The translations under genes were made by a program, and so were the position numbers. Shown piece after piece: positions 1 to 6,907 of a stretch of 28,233 nucleotides of DNA. Positions within the stretch are counted from its first letter, which is position 1. Every line of letters starts with the position of its first letter. The notes under the pieces are model-generated. The model saw only the letters and a list, made by a program, of their open reading frames with translations, made no database searches and was not told the DNA's origin. Source of the DNA: COE1 sp036310845 (GTDB lineage: Bacteria; Bacillota; Clostridia; Lachnospirales; Lachnospiraceae); the NCBI GenBank assembly GCA_036310845.1, contig JAXJRB010000053.1, forward strand, positions 1-28,233. Reading direction: 5' to 3'.

Positions 1-38
1 CACAACCTTTGCAATAATTACGACTGATTTATAATTAT

Positions 39-67
39 ATTATAATATCATAAGCTGTAAAAGTCAA
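39..67 (-). promoter_or_regulatory. Leftward sigma-A promoter leaving the window
   Basis: Read on the minus strand there is a -35 TTGACT (62-67), a 17-bp spacer and a perfect -10 TATAAT (39-44). It points left, out of the window, and starts just beyond the hairpin at 71-133. That layout fits the left end of an IS200/IS605-type element whose transposase genes would lie outside the window (inference). Confidence 0.6.
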
Positions 68-70
68 GAA

Positions 71-133
71 ATGCCGTGTTATCGCAATTCATCCCGCCAC
101 CTATAGAGGTGGGGGATTTCTTGCTCACGGCAT
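71..133. mobile_element. Long imperfect hairpin resembling an IS200/IS605-family terminus
   Basis: There are nested inverted repeats. The outer arms are ATGCCGTG (71-78) and CACGGCAT (126-133), the next layer is GCAA/TTGC, and the inner stem is ATCCC-CCACCT paired with AGGTGG-GGGAT with one bulged G. IS200/IS605 elements end in subterminal hairpins of this kind. No transposase is visible, so it could be an element end just inside the window, a relic, or a terminator for the gene ending at 148. The hairpin is seen directly; the family is inferred. Confidence 0.45.
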
Positions 134-147
134 GTTAAATTCATTTT

Positions 148-873
148 TTATGAGATTCTTTCACATACTTCTGCTAGTGTTTTAGCATAATCAAATGCTT
201 TTCTCTCGACAACTTTCTTATTTACGAAAAACAGCATAATCAGAATACTTAATGCTATTATCGCAATCGACATATATTCCGCCGGAAACTCCATCACCAT
301 TTTCTTAATATCAAAGTTTGGAATTAAGTAAAATTCTCGCAGCGCCAATATTATGTACAATCCTATTGAAAACCATTTACATCCATATAGATTTCGCCAA
401 TAATTATAGTTCTTCAATTCCTGATATACTCTTGCTTCTGTTTCACGATTAGAGTTTGCATAATTACGTAATACCGTCATTCCTGATTTGTACAAAGAAT
501 CACTTTCTGCATTTTCTTCAGCACGATTCTTAGGTAAATAACGGCCCATTAAGTTTCCAATTTTTTTATGATATCTTGTTTTGGTTACTTCATCTATTCT
601 ACTATCAGAATACCTCATAATAATAGTTGTTGGCATTTCTCCCAGTTTTTTATACATTTTTTCCTCATAATTCTTTCCTTTCTCTCTTGCGATTTTAGAC
701 AAAAGTACTACAAAAATTATTGCTATTGAGCTATATATAGGTATATCGAAAAAATTATTACATATACTCCCCTTATACAATACCAGAATTATAACTGGTA
801 TGATTACAGTTATACCTGGCATGACCCTTGCATGAAGTGTAAAATCATCAAAGTATTTATTCAATTTGTCCAT
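148..873 (-). CDS. Four-helix membrane protein, partner of the MBL-fold protein
   Basis: The 241-aa product has two hydrophobic helices near the N terminus (about residues 16-34 and 43-62), a basic soluble loop of about 100 residues and two more helices near 165-185 and 200-220. It ends with a short charged tail. I start at the ATG at 873, about 11 nt after the GAGGAG ribosome site that lies in the last codons of the upstream gene. A GTG at 885 is in frame but overlaps that site. The upstream stop is at 879-881, so the two genes are almost certainly translated together from the CIRCE-controlled promoter near 2040. I do not recognise the family. It could be a membrane effector or sensor for the MBL partner, but nothing in the sequence proves this. 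Confidence 0.8.
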   Translation of the reverse strand: MDKLNKYFDDFTLHARVMPGITVIIPVIILVLYKGSICNNFFDIPIYSSIAIIFVVLLSKIAREKGKNYEEKMYKKLGEMPTTIIMRYSDSRIDEVTKTRYHKKIGNLMGRYLPKNRAEENAESDSLYKSGMTVLRNYANSNRETEARVYQELKNYNYWRNLYGCKWFSIGLYIILALREFYLIPNFDIKKMVMEFPAEYMSIAIIALSILIMLFFVNKKVVERKAFDYAKTLAEVCERIS

Positions 874-878
874 TATTA

Positions 879-1982
879 TTACCACTCCTCTACTTCCGGT
901 TTAAAATCAATCTTCTGGATGGTTGTCCAGCCCTCACGATCAGGCATATTTTTATGATGATGTATAATATGTCCATCCGTCTTATACACTTTTACGCCTC
1001 TACGCGTAAAAGCATTTACTACAATTTGTAATGGATGATCTGAATATTTTCCTGCTGAAACAAATGCCGTTTTATTAATAGTTACTCCTTCTTCCACAAT
1101 ATTTCCTACAAGCCTATTTAGAATGGAAGGACCAACGTTATGCCTTCCTCCGTGATGTGGTATTTGCAAAAACTTTACCTTATCTATAATCGGATTTGAT
1201 ATAGCTTCTGAATAATTGATAGCCATATCCAAACCCCGAAGTCCTACATCACCGGTTAATAAAAAGTCTTCTTCATCCATACTTCCTAGTAACACAACAC
1301 TCATTTCATTTTCTGCGGATGTTGTTACATTATCTCTTAATTTCTCATCACTCCAGCTCTCCAGTAATGACATTACATATTCATAAACCGCTTTAAGTTT
1401 TGCACCAAAACTATTATTATCTGCTCGCTGCTCTGCCTCTTCCAAGGCAGTTTTATCCGATTCTACCAACAGCTCAAGATAAAATTCTTTTGTAGGTGAT
1501 AAAACAGTAAACCTTTCTTCTATCAATTCTCCTTGAAATGCTTCTTTTATCTCAATACCTTTTTCTGTTGCTATTTCTTCCAGTTCAGCAATATACTTAT
1601 AATTTTCCTTCAACCTGCGCTCTAAGCTCTCTTTGGTGATTCTTCCATCATAAGATTTGGCATTTTCTATTACATCGTCCACATATAGCCAAGGTCTGTT
1701 CATATATAGTACCTTGACATTAAAATTTTCTAATATATGCTTCATTCCTGATACATGATCCAAATCCGAATGTGAGCATAGCGCAAAATCAATGGTCTTT
1801 TCTTCATTATCTTCGTCAAAATAGTATTGTTCAATATGCTCTTTCAACTTTTCGCCATATTTTGAAATACCTCCATCATATACCCCTACTTTGAACTTCT
1901 CTCCTTCTTTCCATCTGATTCCTATTGCATCAGAATCCTTTGTTGTTTCATTAACACCAATAAAGTCAACTTCATAAGCCAT
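879..1982 (-). CDS. ComEC/Rec2-like metallo-beta-lactamase-fold hydrolase
   Basis: The 367-aa soluble product carries the metal-site motif SHSDLDH (about residues 70-76), an HxDxDH variant typical of ComEC-type beta-lactamase-fold proteins. It also has a TGDVG motif (about 244-248) and an IPHHGG motif (about 275-280), the later metal ligands of this fold. There is no membrane segment, unlike full ComEC. The substrate is unknown; relatives act on phosphodiesters or related esters. The ATG at 1982 is preceded by AGGAGG at a good distance; a longer in-frame reading from 2120 would run back through the promoter and operator. It is the first gene of a two-gene unit with the membrane protein ending at 148 and is probably heat-inducible through HrcA. 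Confidence 0.85.
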   Translation of the reverse strand: MAYEVDFIGVNETTKDSDAIGIRWKEGEKFKVGVYDGGISKYGEKLKEHIEQYYFDEDNEEKTIDFALCSHSDLDHVSGMKHILENFNVKVLYMNRPWLYVDDVIENAKSYDGRITKESLERRLKENYKYIAELEEIATEKGIEIKEAFQGELIEERFTVLSPTKEFYLELLVESDKTALEEAEQRADNNSFGAKLKAVYEYVMSLLESWSDEKLRDNVTTSAENEMSVVLLGSMDEEDFLLTGDVGLRGLDMAINYSEAISNPIIDKVKFLQIPHHGGRHNVGPSILNRLVGNIVEEGVTINKTAFVSAGKYSDHPLQIVVNAFTRRGVKVYKTDGHIIHHHKNMPDREGWTTIQKIDFKPEVEEW

Positions 1983-2008
1983 AATCTTACTTTCCTCCTC
2001 ATATATTA

Positions 2009-2035
2009 TTAGCACTCTTCTTTTTCGAGTGCTAA
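2009..2035. promoter_or_regulatory. CIRCE operator (HrcA binding site)
   Basis: TTAGCACTC, nine bases, then GAGTGCTAA: a perfect match to the CIRCE consensus with the exact 9-9-9 spacing. It lies immediately after the -10 at 2037-2042, between promoter and ribosome site. CIRCE is the binding site of the HrcA heat-shock repressor and normally controls groESL and hrcA-dnaK operons, so its presence here is unusual. Confidence 0.95.
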
Positions 2036-2036
2036 T

Positions 2037-2065
2037 AATATAACATGGCAATTTTCCCCTGTCAA
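2037..2065 (-). promoter_or_regulatory. Sigma-A promoter of the MBL/membrane-protein operon
   Basis: On the minus strand there is a -35 TTGACA (2060-2065), a 17-bp spacer and a -10 TATATT (2037-2042). It is a near-consensus housekeeping promoter with the CIRCE operator directly downstream, so repression by HrcA would block initiation. Confidence 0.85.
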
Positions 2066-2141
2066 CACTATGATTCAATAAAAGAAGATAAAAAAAGACG
2101 ACTCTCGCCGCCTTTTTCAAATTCTGATTCTCAGTGGAATT

Positions 2142-2300
2142 TCAGTTTAGTGGAACAAGTTCTGTTCTTTTATATCCATACCAGCCATGTTCTGCTCCGC
2201 ATGAACCACAGCAATCAAAACCATCACTATAATAATCACATCTACCACATTTAGGTTCTTCATCGTCTGCGGTATATGTTTCTTTTATGTAATCGCTCAT
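2142..2300 (-). CDS. Small cysteine-rich protein, zinc-ribbon-like (52 aa)
   Basis: An acidic N-terminal stretch is followed by CGRCDYYSDGFDCCGSCG, which gives several CxxC-type pairs that could bind zinc. The ATG at 2300 is preceded by GTGAGGTAAT. This is the last gene of the nine-gene small-gene run and shares its junction sequence (stop TAG, then GAATTT, then GAGG) with its neighbours. The family is not recognised. Small cysteine-pair proteins like this are frequent in phage and plasmid accessory operons (general knowledge). Confidence 0.7.
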   Translation of the reverse strand: MSDYIKETYTADDEEPKCGRCDYYSDGFDCCGSCGAEHGWYGYKRTELVPLN

Positions 2301-2326
2301 ATATATTACCTCACTTGTCTAAATTC

Positions 2327-2635
2327 CTAGTGTCTATATTTGCTTTTTGGAAATACTTCTTCAAGGTTAATGCCATACATGCCTACAAAATTTTCCAAAT
2401 CAATACAAACATAATCACTGCCAATCCTTGCTTCAATTCCACCTTCATCAAACAATGAATATCCAAAGATATCTTTCAATCTTTTAACGAACTCTCCAAA
2501 CCAAATGAGATTAACCCATATGAAAAATTCTGTATCGCTAACCCATCCAAATTCATCCACATAGGAAACATCAGAATTTTCTTCATCTGGATTCATTATT
2601 AGTTTGTAAAGCTCCAGTTCGTAATTTTTATCCAT
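2327..2635 (-). CDS. Hypothetical acidic protein (102 aa)
   Basis: This is a soluble, acidic protein rich in aromatic residues, with no membrane segment and no motif I recognise. A tryptophan/phenylalanine-rich centre (residues about 30-58) suggests a compact globular fold. The ATG at 2635 follows a GAGAGGTAAC ribosome site, and the stop codon begins the recurring GAATTT/GAGG junction to the next gene. It is co-oriented with, and only about 21 nt from, the upstream small gene, so one operon is likely. The function is unknown. Confidence 0.75.
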   Translation of the reverse strand: MDKNYELELYKLIMNPDEENSDVSYVDEFGWVSDTEFFIWVNLIWFGEFVKRLKDIFGYSLFDEGGIEARIGSDYVCIDLENFVGMYGINLEEVFPKSKYRH

Positions 2636-2656
2636 ACCTGTTACCTCTCTAAATTT

Positions 2657-2872
2657 TTATTTTTTATCTAAAATATTCATGATATCATCAAATATTAGTT
2701 CTTTAGCACAGCCGAATCCTTTTAAAAAATCATCATTTATATTATCTATATAATCTTTGTCGCATTCTTTGTCTGCTAGATATTTTTTTATTTTAGCCAT
2801 GGAATTTTTTGGCATTCCATAACGATAGCTGGGTATATTATTCATAAGTGTTATTATTTTATCTTTCATCAA
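2657..2872 (-). CDS. Hypothetical small protein (71 aa)
   Basis: The predicted product is charged and mostly alpha-helical (many K, D, I and N), with no signal peptide or cysteine cluster. Two ATG codons stand in tandem at the start; a GTGAGGTAATTG ribosome site precedes them. It ends with TAA rather than TAG but is followed by the same AAATTT-GAGAGG junction as the other genes of this run. The function is unknown. Confidence 0.7.
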   Translation of the reverse strand: MMKDKIITLMNNIPSYRYGMPKNSMAKIKKYLADKECDKDYIDNINDDFLKGFGCAKELIFDDIMNILDKK

Positions 2873-2888
2873 TTACCTCACAAAATTT

Positions 2889-3128
2889 CTAATAGCCGTA
2901 TCTTAAGCGCTCGTTTTCTGCCATTTCATCATTGTTATATTCATTATAACTGGAATACAATCGGCATTTTCCGCAATGCTCACATGGTTCATCATCGTCA
3001 TAACTTTTTTGATAGCCATCACATTTTCCATTTACTTGTCTCGGTTTACCAATTCCATTTTTTACGCACTGAGTAATAAGAGAACAATGGTCTAATGTTC
3101 TTCTCCCATTCCAGCCATTAGCTGCCAT
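2889..3128 (-). CDS. Small cysteine-containing protein (79 aa)
   Basis: It begins MAANGWNGRRTLDHC and carries a CEHCGKC cluster (about residues 51-57) plus further cysteines, so metal binding is plausible. I chose the ATG at 3128 because AAGGAGTG sits about 8 nt upstream; an in-frame GTG at 3137 overlaps that ribosome site. The C terminus is rich in N, Y and E. It is part of the small-gene run with the AAATTT junction on both sides. No family is recognised. Confidence 0.7.
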   Translation of the reverse strand: MAANGWNGRRTLDHCSLITQCVKNGIGKPRQVNGKCDGYQKSYDDDEPCEHCGKCRLYSSYNEYNNDEMAENERLRYGY

Positions 3129-3148
3129 AATTATCACTCCTTAAATTT

Positions 3149-3262
3149 CTAATCACATTCACACGGTTTAACATAATTATCATTATCTTCATTTGATTGA
3201 CACTCATCCAAGTAAGTACAATTCTTACATGCAAAGCAATCATCTGTTAATTCATAATCCAT
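3149..3262 (-). CDS. Very small cysteine-rich protein (37 aa)
   Basis: The product has an N-terminal CFACKNCTYLDEC cluster and a C-terminal CEC, with acidic residues between. The ATG at 3262 has an ACGAGGTAATAAAT ribosome site, and the stop TAG is followed by AAATTTAAGGAG, the recurring junction. The gene is short, but its ribosome site, spacing and position inside the run support it as real. The function is unknown; zinc or iron-sulfur binding is possible. Confidence 0.65.
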   Translation of the reverse strand: MDYELTDDCFACKNCTYLDECQSNEDNDNYVKPCECD

Positions 3263-3283
3263 ATTTATTACCTCGTTAAATTC

Positions 3284-3640
3284 CTATATACCTAACTGTT
3301 CCGCAATATCATTCAAACGAGAATGACCTTTATCTGCTGCGTCATCCCTTTTATCTAAGTCCTCATACACATTATTGTGTCTAATATCTTCAAGTTCCCT
3401 GTCCTTTAATATTTCCTTTCTCAACCGTTTTAATTGTCTGTGTGCCTTATCAAGAATTTCTTTTGTAATAGGTATCATCTCAGCATTTCCACTGGAAAGC
3501 TTAACAATCTTTTCGGCTTCTTCCGCTTTGTAAAATCCTGCATTTGCAATAACAAACGTATAACCATTTTCATCTGGTTGCCAGTATGTATCTTTTTTAT
3601 TATGCTTTGTCCATTTAATGCTTTTTATTAAATACAACAT
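3284..3640 (-). CDS. Hypothetical accessory-operon protein (118 aa)
   Basis: The N-terminal half (residues 1-55) looks like an alpha/beta domain that includes GYTFVIANAGFYKAEEAEKI. The C-terminal half is highly charged and probably helical (KEILDKAHRQLKRLRKEIL). There is no membrane segment or catalytic motif. The ATG at 3640 follows AAGGAGACAGAGATA. I do not recognise a characterised family. It shares the TAG-GAATTT junction with its neighbours. Confidence 0.75.
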   Translation of the reverse strand: MLYLIKSIKWTKHNKKDTYWQPDENGYTFVIANAGFYKAEEAEKIVKLSSGNAEMIPITKEILDKAHRQLKRLRKEILKDRELEDIRHNNVYEDLDKRDDAADKGHSRLNDIAEQLGI

Positions 3641-3664
3641 TATCTCTGTCTCCTTACAAAATTC

Positions 3665-4000
3665 CTATTTCCATTTTAGTTTCTCTTTTAAAGAGCTATG
3701 TCCTCTTTCATTCCAGCGAGTAAGTGCTTCTACCCTATCTAATCCTCTTGCTCCTGTCGCTCCACATTGTATACAATGAACATGAAACCAATTATCTGTC
3801 CCCAGAAAATGTTCTTTGTTAAGTTTTGCAATTAAATACTCTTCACTATGTACGGGAATTACAATCATAATTTTGGGATATTTTTTTAATTCTGTTCCAC
3901 AGAAAGGGCAAGGTAAAGGTTCTATTGGGTATTCCATCTGTACTTCTATTGAAGCTTCGTCACTTTCCCTGTATTGTGCCAATGTTATCTGTTGTTCCAT
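3665..4000 (-). CDS. Lar-like zinc-ribbon protein (restriction alleviation family)
   Basis: The product has LPCPFCG (Cys31, Cys34), a paired CIQCGATG (Cys76, Cys79) and then EALTRWNER near residues 92-99. This order of two cysteine pairs followed by an (A/E)xxxWNxR motif is the signature of the Lar restriction-alleviation family, common on phages and plasmids. It is 111 aa, longer than typical Lar proteins, with an extended N terminus and inter-ribbon insert. Whether it modulates restriction here is unknown. The ATG at 4000 follows GTGAGGAAAAGAC. It sits in the middle of the small-gene run. Confidence 0.75.
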   Translation of the reverse strand: MEQQITLAQYRESDEASIEVQMEYPIEPLPCPFCGTELKKYPKIMIVIPVHSEEYLIAKLNKEHFLGTDNWFHVHCIQCGATGARGLDRVEALTRWNERGHSSLKEKLKWK

Positions 4001-4025
4001 GTCTTTTCCTCACTTACTTAAATTT

Positions 4026-4181
4026 CTATTCCAGCTCCCATTCACACGGAAAGCCTAACGAACTGTGTAATTTGCAGCCACGTTCACTTTTTTCGTCACT
4101 AAATGCGCAATATACGCACTGTGGATGTGCATTACAATAATCTTTAATTTCTTCTACAACTTCCTTTGGTAATTCAACCAT
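4026..4181 (-). CDS. Small cysteine-rich protein (51 aa)
   Basis: It begins MVELPKEVVEEIKDYC and contains CVYCAF, then RGCKLH and PCEWELE: six cysteines and histidines arranged like a small zinc-binding fold. I place the start at the ATG at 4181 after TTAGGAATAAAGAT; a longer reading to 4220 would overlap the preceding gene. Compact proteins with CxxC...CxLH...PxxW patterns are common in phage accessory operons (general knowledge). The function is unknown. Confidence 0.7.
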   Translation of the reverse strand: MVELPKEVVEEIKDYCNAHPQCVYCAFSDEKSERGCKLHSSLGFPCEWELE

Positions 4182-4198
4182 ATCTTTATTCCTAATTT

Positions 4199-4474
4199 CT
4201 AGTTTGCTGACCAAATACAACTGCTATCATACTTAGTATCTTTTTTTAAGAAGTCTTCTCGCATCTTATCTCTCATTTGTGCCATCATATCCAAATGAGT
4301 ATAAGAAATTGTCTGTCTTGTTTTCTCTATTACAGTATCATTTTGGGGATTATAGCATACGTATGATATAATATCTTCATATCCTGTAAACTTCGCCCAA
4401 ATTTCTGTTTTTACATCACAATTTTTAGATGCAATGTACTTATATCCTTGGTTAATTAATTCCTGCTTGTTCAA
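4199..4474 (-). CDS. Hypothetical protein, TTG start (91 aa)
   Basis: This is probably the first gene of the small-gene run. I prefer the TTG at 4474 because a perfect AAGGAGGG lies 7 nt upstream; an in-frame ATG at 4504 has no ribosome site and would read through that Shine-Dalgarno. A TATAAT stands upstream of 4510, but its -35 is weak. The protein begins LNKQELINQGYKYIASK and is mixed alpha/beta and soluble, with no recognised motif. The stop TAG starts the AAATTAGGAA junction. Confidence 0.65.
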   Translation of the reverse strand: MNKQELINQGYKYIASKNCDVKTEIWAKFTGYEDIISYVCYNPQNDTVIEKTRQTISYTHLDMMAQMRDKMREDFLKKDTKYDSSCIWSAN

Positions 4475-4528
4475 ACAAAATCCCTCCTTATCGCCTATAG
4501 TCATAGTGATGATATCATTATAAGTATA

Positions 4529-4708
4529 TTAAAAGCTGATTAATTGCTTCTCTGTATAAACAAACGTTCCTAATGATTTTTTTGTTATAGTATCTATAAT
4601 TCTTACATGAAATAACGTTTTATCACTGTTTTGAATTTTTCCTACAACATGACCACTTCTAAAATTTCTACTGACCGTCACGCGATCTCCTACATTTATG
4701 TTCTTCAT
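4529..4708 (-). CDS. Small KOW/SH3-like protein (59 aa)
   Basis: The product begins MKNINVGDRVTVSRNF and continues with alternating beta-strand-like segments (GHVVGKIQNSD, LFHVRIIDT, GTFVYTEKQLISF). The V-G-D-R-V-T-V opening is typical of small beta-barrel proteins that bind nucleic acid or a partner protein, but no exact family is claimed. The ATG at 4708 is preceded by GGAAGGAAG. It lies between the 254-aa membrane protein gene and the small-gene run. Confidence 0.7.
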   Translation of the reverse strand: MKNINVGDRVTVSRNFRSGHVVGKIQNSDKTLFHVRIIDTITKKSLGTFVYTEKQLISF

Positions 4709-4773
4709 ATTTGTTTCTTCCTTCCATTCATTACTTCTATTTCCAAAGAGCAGATATAAATCTGCCCTTTAGA

Positions 4774-5538
4774 CTATTCCACAACCGGAACTAATATAAT
4801 TTCTGATTCTGAATACTCAGAATCAAATTTACCCATAGATGATAATTTGTTCAGTATCATATCTATAATGTCTTTTCCTGCTGGAAAATCTTCTATAGTA
4901 TATGTCAGCATATATTTTTCTTTATAAGCTTTGTCTAGCTCAGCTTTATTCTGATCCAGCCAGTCTTCACATATATCATCATCTGTTTTTTCTGATGTTT
5001 CAATCAGGTTTTCTTCTTCCCGATTATCTGATGAAATTTCTTCTGCAGTGTTTGCCGGAACATCCTCTTGGGTACCATCTTTAGGTACTTCCATCGGTTC
5101 TTCCGTCTCTTCTGCTTTTTCCTCTTTGATCAGATGTATATTCCACTTTTCTCCACCTGCACTAGTTTTTCTTTCCTCTTTTTCAACACTTATTGATAAT
5201 AACTGCGTTGTGCCATCGAAGAAATGTAATCTAGTCATATGAAGTCCATTAAAATGAAGTGCCACATCCTCTCCCGGACATTCCCACCAGGAAACACCTT
5301 TGAAGTTACTGTAAATAAATTCATTAAAGAGAACACGATAATATTCTCTTTTAATTCCTACAGAATCCAACTTTTTGTATTCATAAGGAACTGTGATATT
5401 GTTCTGTGCTTTTGCCTCCTCTTCCTTTGCTTTCTTTACCTCCTTCACATTTCTGTTATGAAGAACGCATATGATTACAACCGGAAGTACTATCGGTGTA
5501 AGCAACAATAGTATTAAGATTACTAGTATAAGAAACAT
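4774..5538 (-). CDS. Membrane-anchored acidic protein (254 aa)
   Basis: A single strongly hydrophobic N-terminal helix (residues 2-26, ending CVLHNRNVKEVKK) anchors a cytoplasmic or surface domain. Residues about 50-140 form a mixed domain containing WWECPGEDVALHFNGLHM. A glutamate- and threonine-rich linker follows (about 145-190) before a last small domain ending in ESEIILVPVVE. The acidic linker style resembles that of the lipoprotein at 7908-9383. The ATG at 5538 has AAGGAGGAAATGTT upstream. The function is unknown. Confidence 0.75.
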   Translation of the reverse strand: MFLILVILILLLLTPIVLPVVIICVLHNRNVKEVKKAKEEEAKAQNNITVPYEYKKLDSVGIKREYYRVLFNEFIYSNFKGVSWWECPGEDVALHFNGLHMTRLHFFDGTTQLLSISVEKEERKTSAGGEKWNIHLIKEEKAEETEEPMEVPKDGTQEDVPANTAEEISSDNREEENLIETSEKTDDDICEDWLDQNKAELDKAYKEKYMLTYTIEDFPAGKDIIDMILNKLSSMGKFDSEYSESEIILVPVVE

Positions 5539-5628
5539 AACATTTCCTCCTTATTATATTTTTTTGTTTTTATATAAAACAGACTTTTTAAGCCTGTACA
5601 TTTTTCGTGTTGGGATTATAAAAAGAAA

Positions 5629-5653
5629 AGCAGCCACATTAAATGTGTCTGCT
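5629..5653 (-). terminator. Rho-independent terminator after the 81-aa gene
   Basis: On the minus strand the hairpin AGCAG-CACATT / AATGTG-CTGCT is followed by TTTTCTTTTT. It lies about 45 bp past the stop of the gene at 5699. A related sequence (same flank, different loop) occurs near 6681-6707. Confidence 0.75.
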
Positions 5654-5698
5654 AAATGATTTTACTTGAAATGAAATTATTTATTTTATTTTACTACA

Positions 5699-5944
5699 TT
5701 ATTCGTTTTCTGGCAATGCCTTTCTCAACGCCTGCATATTTTTTTCATATTCCTGAACAGCCCCTTTTTCCTGCAGCTTGTAATCTATTCCATGGAATTG
5801 TGTTTTTCCTGTATTTGCTATCATGGCTCCAATAAACGCCTTTTCGAAATCAATTTCCTGCATATCATGATATGCATTTATGATTTCCTGATTCGCCTTT
5901 TTCTTTTCTTCCATTTGCTTTTTACCTCTGTAAAAATCTACCAT
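5699..5944 (-). CDS. Hypothetical small soluble protein, pilus-type promoter (81 aa)
   Basis: This charged, mostly helical protein begins MVDFYRGKKQMEEKKKANQE and ends ALRKALPENE, with no membrane segment or known motif. A GAGGAG ribosome site is about 12 nt before the ATG. Its promoter (5973-6000) has the same unusual design as those of the pilus operon: 16-bp spacer and GTGGTATACTATA around the -10. That suggests joint regulation. It has its own terminator at 5629-5653, so it is probably monocistronic. Confidence 0.7.
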   Translation of the reverse strand: MVDFYRGKKQMEEKKKANQEIINAYHDMQEIDFEKAFIGAMIANTGKTQFHGIDYKLQEKGAVQEYEKNMQALRKALPENE

Positions 5945-5972
5945 TTTTTCTTTTTTCTCCTCTTTTATTTAT

Positions 5973-6000
5973 AGTATACCACCTCTTTTTTTTATGTCAA
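5973..6000 (-). promoter_or_regulatory. Promoter with palindrome-like -10, 81-aa gene
   Basis: There is a -35 TTGACA (5995-6000), a 16-bp spacer ending GTGG and a -10 TATACT (5973-5978). The sequence GGTATACTATA around the -10 keeps most of the palindrome seen complete at 20883-20895 and in variant form at 24062-24074. Confidence 0.75.
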
Positions 6001-6014
6001 ATTGGGCAAGAAAA

Positions 6015-6034
6015 AAGAACCCCTAAGGGTTCTT
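6015..6034 (-). terminator. Rho-independent terminator after the 114-aa gene
   Basis: On the minus strand the hairpin AAGAACCC/GGGTTCTT is followed by a T-rich run (TTTTTTCTT). It starts immediately after the stop codon of the gene at 6036. Confidence 0.85.
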
Positions 6035-6035
6035 T

Positions 6036-6380
6036 CTAATTTGTTGCTGTGAGATAATCTGCTACCAGTGAATCAAGATTGGATGCAAAATCTACAACCA
6101 TGAGAGCTGCAGTCTCTTCATTGTTGAGATCATATAATTTGTCCAATACTGTTTCAATGCTGTTAACATAAAGAATTTTTCCGATTGCACGTTTCTGCTT
6201 TATCTTCAAATCCTCAGTCTCTTCTTCTAAGCCATTGTGGTATTCTGTTGCCATACCAGCTTTAATTGCTGCCACTTTCATTTCCTGCCTGCAATATATG
6301 TTCGCATATTTGTATGCATCCATAAGTGCTTCGAAAAACTTGTGGTTTGTTGCTGCTACTTCAAATAAATTCTTTCTCAT
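6036..6380 (-). CDS. Hypothetical helical protein (114 aa)
   Basis: I start at the ATG at 6380, which has GTAGGAGGCG just upstream; a longer reading to 6449 would pass through that ribosome site and the palindrome at 6429-6448. The product begins MRKNLFEVAATNHKFFEALM and is predicted to be all-helical, acidic in its second half, with no membrane segment. No family is recognised. It has its own terminator and a palindrome-rich upstream region, so it is probably independently regulated. Confidence 0.7.
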   Translation of the reverse strand: MRKNLFEVAATNHKFFEALMDAYKYANIYCRQEMKVAAIKAGMATEYHNGLEEETEDLKIKQKRAIGKILYVNSIETVLDKLYDLNNEETAALMVVDFASNLDSLVADYLTATN

Positions 6381-6428
6381 TTCATCTGCGCCTCCTACGC
6401 TCAAACGGGTTTTACCGTTCATGAAACA

Positions 6429-6672
6429 TGTACCGCCTGACCGGTACATTAATTTTTAATAATGTGCCAGTTTTGGCAGTATGACCATCAGGAGTCATGA
6501 TTATATGAATTTATATATTAATATGTTTATATAGTTACGTCTCAGATATCATAAATGATATGCTGTCATAAATATATATCCATATAATGTATACGTTTCT
6601 ATTATGCTTTCCTAAGACTCTTTTTCAAACTATAAATAGTTTTGATAAGAATATTATTGATTGCATAAGGCA
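6429..6672. promoter_or_regulatory. Palindrome-rich intergenic region
   Basis: The gap upstream of the 114-aa gene has no convincing gene. It contains TGTACCG-N6-CGGTACA (6429-6448), TGCCA-N4-TGGCA (6465-6478), ATGAC-N8-GTCAT (6481-6498), the 16-bp palindrome ATATCATAAATGATAT (6546-6561) and AAACTATAAATAGTTT (6627-6642). The last two have the same length and an AA centre. They could be operators or a partition-like or replication-like site; the sequence does not say which. Confidence 0.4.
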
Positions 6673-6673
6673 T

Positions 6674-6775
6674 AAAAAAAGCAGCTAGACACATGAGTGC
6701 TATCTGCAAAATGAACTTATAAAAAATGAAATTAAATGATAATATTATAATACATTATTTTTTTACTTTTTGCAA
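6674..6775 (-). ncRNA. Possible small RNA or orphan terminator
   Basis: On the minus strand TTGCAA (6770-6775) and TATTAT (6747-6752) stand 17 bp apart. About 40 bp later comes a hairpin (6681-6707, GCAG...CTGC arms) followed by seven T. No open frame lies between, so a transcript of about 70 nt is possible. The segment resembles the one at 5621-5690, so it may instead be a repeated terminator module. Confidence 0.3.
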
Positions 6776-6798
6776 GGATATTTTTATATGTTTTTACT

Positions 6799-6835
6799 AG
6801 AACAATTACACCTCTTTATGAGGTGTAGTTGTTCT
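6799..6835. terminator. Strong hairpin terminator
   Basis: AGAACAA.TACACCTC / GAGGTGTAGTTGTTCT form a stem of about 15 bp with a 5-nt loop. It lies downstream of the gene ending at 6908 and overlaps an in-frame extension of it (stop at 6806). On the minus strand the hairpin is followed by only a short mixed T run (AGTAAAAAC), so efficiency is uncertain. Confidence 0.6.
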
Positions 6836-6907
6836 AATTATCCCTACTAAGAAATCATCGTTTTTTTCTAATACCTCATTAAATTTCCTGCTTTCATAAA
6901 TATCCCC

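Noticed and set aside
2045..2254. Plus-strand open frame of 69 codons
   Set aside because: It overlaps the promoter of the MBL gene and the 52-aa cysteine-rich gene on the other strand, and has no ribosome site.
6592..6665. Possible 23-codon peptide on the minus strand (MPYAINNILIKTIYSLKK)
   Set aside because: It starts right after a terminator, has no ribosome site and contains one of the palindromes; too weak to report as a gene.
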